A DNA stretch of 64,000 bases, taken from Cristatella mucedo (Eukaryota > Bryozoa > Phylactolaemata > Cristatellidae). Each line of letters starts with the position of its first letter. Positions within the stretch are counted from its first letter, which is position 1. Below, piece after piece: positions 57,800 to 64,000 of this stretch. The position numbers were made by a program, and so were the translations under genes. The notes below the pieces were generated by a model. That model was not told the origin of the DNA and did not search any database. It saw nothing but the letters and a program-made list of their open reading frames with translations. The stretch covers positions 1,137,501 to 1,201,500 of the forward strand of contig WPIO01000090.1 of the NCBI GenBank assembly GCA_009760855.2. Reading direction: 5' to 3'.

Positions 57800-59310
57800 G
57801 GCATTAGTGTGGTTCAAATCAGGTCTGTCCGGTCGAGTTCAATCCGTGTCTTGTCGTGGTCTAGTCTCATCCGACAGATCAGTCACTCGTGGAGTCCCAC
57901 GGGGATCCTCTGCTGCTCTTCATTTATGCTGAGACGATAGCATCTGAGAAAAATTGCTTGGGCCCATGAGGAAGTCAGCTGTCTTTTGAATACTGACATT
58001 ACTCAGCTCGATTTGTCGTAACTGAATGTTTGCCTGGCAGACATTCAATCCTTGATGTCTGAAAATTTCCTTAAACTGGACAACGGTAAAACTGAACTTC
58101 TACTCATAGGTCATCCCAAGCGTGCGGCTGGACTAGGAGACTTTACTCATCTAATAATAATGATAATGCATTTGCTAAAGCGCCCTCAGAGAACTTAATC
58201 TCTTTCTATGCGCTTCTCAATTGCTGCAAAGGAAGCACGATCGAATGGTAAGTGGTAGGATGCTCAATTAACAACAAGAATAACACGGTTAGGTAATAAT
58301 AATAATAATTTAATAAAGCACCCTCAGAGAACTCAATCTCTTTCTAGGTGCTTTACAATTGCTGCAAAGGAAGCACGATCAAATGGTTAGTGGTAGGATG
58401 CTCAATTAACAACAAGAATAACATGGTTAGGGGTGACATGCACAGGGTCAGCATGCATCTAATAGGTGATGCTGTAGTTGTGCGATCGTCATGTGCTCAG
58501 AATTTAGGTGTCGTCTTTGAAAAATGCCTAAATTTTGAAAGTTCCATTAAGAAGACCACCTTTGGTGCGAGCCATCACACCAGATCCATGTCTAAGATTA
58601 GGGATTGTTTATGACAGTGGCTTGCAAAATATGTAGATATCTCCCTAGTTCTGTCTAGGCTGGATTATTGTAATTCCATTTCGGCTGGACTACCAATAAA
58701 AGCCATTAGGCCACTGCAGTTGGTAGTGAATATGGCTGCAAGGCTAGTTAAAATATCTCAGAGGTTCAGCCACATGTCTTCTTTGCTGAAGGAGCTGCGA
58801 TGGCTCTCTCTTGATCAAGGGATATGGAGTAAAGTTTGTACACTGACACACAAGGTCCACTATCGTTTGGTTCCTTCATACCTAGCTGAACTGAAGTGCT
58901 TCACCAGTTTCAGCCTCCTCGTGCCCTCAGGTCCTCTATGGACAATAAATTAGCTGTTCTGCTCCTCTTTTTAGACATCGTTGGTGACAGAAGGTTTTCT
59001 TTGCAGGTACTAGACTGTGGAAATCACTTCCCAATTCTTACACAACATCTACTCTCCTGATGCCGACTGTGGCACATCCTTTCCAGTCATCCTGAGCTAC
59101 TACTTGCACGCTACTCACTTCTTCGACTTTGCTTCTGACTCAGCTATGCTTCTCACTTTCTCTCTTTGTTGTTTAATTTGAAGTCTGATGGCTACCATAT
59201 GCACACTGTAAGCCGCAAGGCTTTGAGTTGTTTATGGAAAACTCTCCAGCATAACACCACTTGGTTTTTGTGGCTAGGTGGGGTTACAGATGGAGATACA
59301 TTACATCACA
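57800..59310 (+). mobile_element. LINE-B copy, interrupted
   Basis: RT part with SVTRGVPRGSSAAL, then after the insertion RSSCAQNLGVVFEKCLNF, VLSRLDYCNSISAGLPIKAI, LQLVVNMAARLVKISQRFS, LHRYRLVP-type VHYRLVPSYLAEL. The 3' end carries TGTGGCTAGGTGGGGTTACA and ATACATTACATCACA. Confidence 0.85.
58148..58464 (-). mobile_element. two LINE-A tails nested in LINE-B, with target duplication
   Basis: Two inverted LINE-A 3' ends in series (58,157-58,290 and 58,294-58,455) flanked by CATCTAATA on both sides (58,148-58,156 and 58,456-58,464). Removing one repeat plus the insert restores the LINE-B reading frame. Confidence 0.85.
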
Positions 59311-59319
59311 GTGCATTGC

Positions 59320-60165
59320 TTTTCGCCTGGACGAATTAACTTTCACTAACTGGACGACAATAAAACAACTAGTTAAAGGCAAATCTAGGTCTATTTAGAA
59401 TTAGAAACCTATTCCCCATAATGGCTACCGCTATCTCTTGCAGCATCGACACGAACTCTGGGTGTACTGTCACAAAGCCAGCTTCTACTAGACGATCACA
59501 TTGGCTCTAAAGTTAAGTCTGCCGACCGTAAGCTACGCATCATTGCCATAATTCAGGCCTGCTAAAATAAGGATACCTCATCCAAGTTGGTTCATGAAAT
59601 AGTGCCAAGTGTATTGATTTCTGTTTTTTTACTATAAACTATTCTCGATAGCTCTCTTAGCTAGTCTCGCCTGTCATGAACGTAAGACTTGCCACCATAT
59701 GCCACTTCTCACCGAGCTGCACTGGCTGTGCACTCAAGCAGTTCTTTTTTAAAGTTTTGTCATCAAAGGTTGCATCCTCATTCTGTTGCTCCAGCGTATG
59801 TATCCAAACTACTTTCCTATCAGGCCAAGCGTCATACCATCTGCTCTTCTGACTCAAGTCGTTTAGCTTTGTCTCAGCCGACGTCTAATACTTTTGAGAC
59901 TGTGCCTTTAGTTTGTATGTTGTCAAAGCCTGGAACTCACTTCCGAGTGACGTTGCTTCATCTCCTGACTAGGCCACGTTCTACCAGAAGCATAAGCACA
60001 CATGCTCCTCACAGCATTTGCTGCTGTCTGTTATATGCTTATGTGTGCTAACACTGTGCATGTTATCAATAACTAATCGGCATAAGTGTTATACAAATGT
60101 CATTATTATTAGTATAGTGCCTAGAAATAGAGTAAGTTCTATTAGGGTGCTGTACACATGTCTTA
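59320..60165 (+). mobile_element. LINE-A copy, decayed
   Basis: CTGGGTGTACTGTCACAAAG, CTAGACGATCACATTGGC, AAGGATACCTCATCCAAGTT, SVAPAYVSKLLSYQAKRHTI-encoding stretch, ending with GTGCCTAGAAATAGAGTAAG. Confidence 0.75.
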
Positions 60166-60679
60166 TTTCTATTTTTATGACCGCCTTGGAGTGCCTGCCC
60201 CCTCGAGAGCCTCTTGTGGGGCAGACGTTTGCCACTTAAAAAAAATTCGCTTGAATGCGATGAGTTATGTCTATGAGATGATATTTGAGAATGATGATGC
60301 AAAATCCTTAGGGCTGATATTTCTCTTCTTACATGAAGAGCCACTGTTAGTATTTGGCATTTTCTTGCAACAAGCGTGAACACTGAAAAGATTGTGTTAT
60401 CAATATTTTAAGACGTTCTGGGTGTACCATCGTGACCTAGACGTGGGAGCCCGTTGTGTGAGAGACATCCCACCATTACTATTGATTCACTCTTAACACA
60501 GAGTAAATCCTTTAAAATTTTACGAGAAGTGTACTCGTGGTTGCCACTAAAACTAGCAAAAGCAAATGTTTAGACTTAATTCCTTTTGTCAGCTATTCAT
60601 GCGACTTATTAGTGTTACCATTCTTATTTAGCATCATATTAATACAGAAAACATACTGCTACTACTACCAATACTACTA

Positions 60680-60770
60680 CTGATAATAATAATACATTTG
60701 ATATAGCGCCCTCAGAGAACTCAAATCTGTTTCTAGGAATTTTCTGTTTGCTGCGAAGGAAACATAATCG
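60680..60770 (-). mobile_element. LINE-A tail (inverted)
   Basis: GATAATAATAATACATTTGA, TATAGCGCCCTCAGAGAACT and TTTGCTGCGAAGGAAAC. Confidence 0.82.
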
Positions 60771-61009
60771 CTTGACCCAGCAGACTGCTGCAGACCAGAC
60801 GGTAGCATTAAGATCCTGCCAGGCCAGGACGCAATCAAGTAACGACATTGGCAATATGAACTGTGGTGCACAATTTGGGGCATGTTAGTAGCCAGTGGTA
60901 GTGAAAACAAGTACTACTGAGTGTGTTCTTGTTTGCTCTGGCAAGCAAGCATTAGCATCGTACTCTTTTGCTGATGCATGCTTGTCTAATCAAGTTACCC
61001 TGCAAGTAG

Positions 61010-61105
61010 GTAACCTTTGGTTATTGATTCTCTTGCAGTGACATGCAAAGTGTCTTGATCGAGATTGCATTTTCTAAGGGTGCTATGCGAACATAAATTA
61101 TTAAT
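61010..61105 (+). mobile_element. LINE-A- or SINE-C-type tail
   Basis: CATGCAAAGTGTCTTGATCG, AGATTGCATTTTCTAAGGG, TGCTATGCGAACATAAATTA. Too short and diverged to assign to one family. Confidence 0.5.
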
Positions 61106-61381
61106 TAGGAAATTTACCTGCAGCGAAGCAATGTCGCGATTCTACTTGTCTGCTCATTTGGATAAAAAAGGGCTAGCTAGGCATTGGCGCGTAAAGAAAA
61201 GAGAAAACTAGCAAATGCACATAGCAATGAAAGTGGTGAGTTAACTTAGTACAGGCACTAAATAAGTATAGTAATTTTTTATGCTTATCGCATAAGTAAT
61301 AAGGATTACCTGCGCATTAGTGGCTAAAGAAAGGAGACTTAATATGTAAGCTCAGATCGGGCGAGGACGTTGGAACTGAGA

Positions 61382-61429
61382 CCGAAATAATAACATTGAC
61401 AGCTTGAGCTGTCAATGTTATTATTTCGG
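61382..61429. repeat. perfect inverted repeat, 23-bp arms
   Basis: Arm CCGAAATAATAACATTGACA (first 20 of 23) at 61,382-61,404, a 2-bp centre TG, and its exact reverse complement at 61,407-61,429. It could extrude as a cruciform or form an RNA hairpin. Confidence 0.97.
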
Positions 61430-62776
61430 ATGAATGTCAGTGCCGTTGGCTTTGTGAAAGCGCTCCACCTACTGAGCTATGGCTATTGCTTTTCCAGCAG
61501 CACAGGGTGTGAAGTTTAGAGTTGTCTTGAGTGATTGCATGCTGTAGCCAAATCCACCTGTACTGTTGAATCAAGCAGCCGTACTTTGACCCCGTTTCAC
61601 TAATTAGCTGCCTTATAAAGGTATAAACTGCTCCATCGAGATGGTTTCTTTTCTACGAAAGTCAATTATGCATAAAGTTATCTAATCGTACTAAGGTGCT
61701 GTATAAATTAGCTTTGGACAAGGTCTGTGAAAATCTGCTCAGCTGTCCATTGATTGACCACTCTGCCATGATGATGCATTATCTCATGAGCAGGCGATGA
61801 GGCTATCGATGGGTTGTGAGGCTTAGTAATGAATGAATGCAGAATGCCAGTTAGTACCATAAGGTCATTAGTGATCAGTCCGAGATTCTCTGTCTCAAAA
61901 CGAAAAGATTTAACCCGGGTATGCATGAAAAATATATCTATTCAGGCACAGGAGTAGTTGTTTTGTCGTGCCCTTTGGGCATGGGAAGCATGGTTGAAGC
62001 AGATATAGTGAAGTAGCTGATCGACTTGTAAGATTATTAAGACGTGTGCCAGAATTGAGTTTGCTATTACTGCAAATAGCAAAATGTAATAGTAAAGCGC
62101 CTTTGTAATAATATAAAACACAGAAATATTCAGATATGACAATAGTACTTGCAAGTCAAAGTATAACTAATAGTTGCCTTGCTGGCGTCTCTTTTGCACC
62201 GATGTCGTGCATCCGTTCAGTACAATAGAAAGTCAACAGAAAAGCGAAGATCCGCTGATTTGGCAGCCTAATTTATATAGCAGCCGAAGAACCCTAGTGG
62301 GTTCTGCTATACTTGCAGCACATATTATAGATTTGCTTGCTGCAGAACTTGAAGCTACGACTTAGGTCTAGAAGTGGGTGAACTTAACTTAACACTGGGC
62401 AAATACTCGATGGCTATGAACTTTTGTTCAGCCGTTGGGCTGTTGCACCTCTCTCTACTTGTGCACTAAAGCTTGAGCACATAATCAGTTCTCTGCACCT
62501 GCTAGAGGCTTCGGGAAGATGTGCCCAGAAAGCCAGGCTGCCATCGTCTGCTTGAGCTTGTCCAACTCCACTCATTTTGGCTCGAAACTTGTAATGACAG
62601 CCGAATTGCTAATGCTGAGGTGCACCCAGCCATATTTTGCTTGTCGATGAAATATTTTCTTTGGCTGCAAGTACACTCATCGAAATCTAATGCTCTTAGT
62701 AAGCAGGTATTATTTCTGAATGCTTACATTCTTTTATTTTACCAGATGTGTTTTAGCATCTGCTTTCTGCCTTTCT

Positions 62777-62921
<145 letters not shown>

Positions 62922-63396
62922 TATCATCCAGCTGGACCGATGCTAAATCATGAAAATCTGCAAATGCTCGTCTGCTTTGGAACTGACTTTAATATGCAGC
63001 GTTTTTGTCACATCGCCTGCATTGAGATTTGGATTTGGATTGGGCTTTGTGCTTGAGTTTTACACTGCACGTGCTCATGCTTCTAAGTTGTACATCCAGC
63101 TGAATTTAAAGCCGATTCAAATCGTGGTATCGATAAGGTTGGTCTGAGAAAGCAGGCGTTGTCAATTAAAATTTTCGGCCAGTCTGCTCTTTTCTCTCAT
63201 TTCGCTTCGATGGCGTTTTCTCTTGCTTGTCAACACTTGCTTCACCGTCAATACTTGCTGTTGGACTTTGCACCTTTCCTTCTGCTCAGTGCTGTTGAAA
63301 GTTCATTGCTGCCAAGTGAATGAAACCAGGTAGCATTTCGCTGAAATGTCAGCTGCTGGCACTTGACCACAGCAGGTTGTGGTTGTCCTCTAGCAG

Positions 63397-63478
63397 GCAA
63401 TTCGCCCTCAACGAGCCGTGGTGGTTACGTCTACAGCTCTTCTGCTGCTATATCAATGAGGCTGTTGAATGAGCACCT
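63397..63478 (+). mobile_element. SINE-A 3' half
   Basis: GCAGGCAATTCGCCCTC, CTCTTCTGCTGCTATATC, GAGGCTGTTGAATGAGC; no tRNA head. Confidence 0.6.
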
Positions 63479-63721
63479 TTACTTCACAGCATTAGTTCAT
63501 GCCATTCATCCAACCTGCTGAGGCTAACAGTTCTGGAGGGAACCCAGTTTGGCAACTTGCTGCAATAAATCAGCCAATGTCTAATTTCTTCCCTCCTCTA
63601 AGCCAGTTATTTGCTCTGCTATCTACTTTTGAAGCTGTTATTATTAACTGTTTTAAGCTTGTTATTTGCTGGGCAGTGCACAGTTTCTTTCGTGTCAGTA
63701 TGCACGTAACATATACAAATT

Positions 63722-63825
63722 CGTTTTTATAGCACCCGAAGAGAACTCAACCTCTATCCGTGCGTTTCACCTATGCCTCGGGGCTCGAGCCCATGACCTC
63801 GGTCGCGGGCATAGCATATATTGTC
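63722..63825 (-). mobile_element. SINE-C copy (inverted)
   Basis: Minus strand: GGTCATGGGCTCGAGCCCCG, GGCATAGGTGAAACGC, AGAGGTTGAGTTCTCTTCGG, GTGCTATAAA. Confidence 0.72.
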
Positions 63826-64000
63826 CAATCTGTGCGAGATGCTGAGGCAGTTGGTGATAAGTGAGCACTGCGCCGAGCTTGAGCGGCCTATAAATTGACC
63901 TTGAACCTTCTTGCAACAGAACGGCAACTTGGCACGGCGTAAGCAGGATTTTGGCATGGGATACGGCTCAGCTGCAGCCCGCGAGACGTGGCATAAGGGA

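Noticed and set aside
61440-61485. tRNA gene on the minus strand
   Set aside because: It has an A-box-like AGCTCAGTAGGTGGAGC but no B box or cloverleaf follows; at most a tRNA-derived fragment.
62600-62700. Possible next BBOX1-like exon (VHPAIFCLSMKYFLWL)
   Set aside because: Resemblance to the post-HxD region is weak, with no supporting acceptor/donor phase or GG..VDG motif before it.

Overview
The window comes from an animal nuclear genome. The evidence is spliced genes with canonical GT-AG and some GC-AG introns, long introns filled with LINEs, SINEs and microsatellites, and exons encoding conserved animal proteins. Repeat types (CR1/L2-like LINEs with ATT-rich tails, tRNA-derived SINEs, Tc1/mariner relics) and the lack of obvious CpG depletion suggest an invertebrate, possibly an early-branching marine one. 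The species cannot be named from sequence alone. No prokaryotic operon, CRISPR array, phage or intact tRNA/rRNA gene is visible.

Three protein-coding genes can be supported. (1) Minus strand, 1-22,450: a NEMF/Rqc2-family gene. Fourteen exons were traced from the start codon at 22,450 to the NFACT-R domain at the left edge; every junction keeps frame, and the C-terminal part lies outside. It keeps the residues used for CAT-tailing (D9, D96, R97). (2) Plus strand, about 24,025-37,989: a gene I do not recognise. Four of its exons (31,585-37,989) join in perfect phase up to a stop codon; a fifth candidate (24,025-24,256) lies upstream. It is head-to-head with NEMF across about 1.6 kb that could be a shared promoter. 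(3) Plus strand, 44,758/49,149-56,878: a gamma-butyrobetaine/trimethyllysine dioxygenase-family gene (BBOX1-like) in the carnitine pathway. It has the N-terminal zinc-site Cys cluster and the HxD iron motif; the last third is missing and probably lies beyond the right edge. A CpG-rich first exon with a mitochondrial presequence may belong to it.

Two introns, one in NEMF and one in the BBOX1-like gene, are GC-AG introns, each forced by reading phase.

Most remaining DNA is mobile-element debris. LINE-A (CR1/L2-like RT) ends in a conserved stem-loop followed by (ATT)n, and many insertions consist only of that last 70-140 bp. LINE-B is a second RT family with a different 3' end. SINE-A is tRNA-derived with two stacked hairpins. 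SINE-C has a tRNA-Ser/Leu-like head joined to a 3' end resembling LINE-A, suggesting that it uses the LINE-A machinery. Nested insertions (SINE in LINE, LINE in LINE, tail in RT ORF) give a relative chronology. Two Tc1/mariner relics sit in NEMF introns. Other items of note are a perfect 23-bp-arm inverted repeat at 61,382-61,429, a 16-bp x 8 minisatellite beside a NEMF splice donor, and an unclassified repeat pair (family D).
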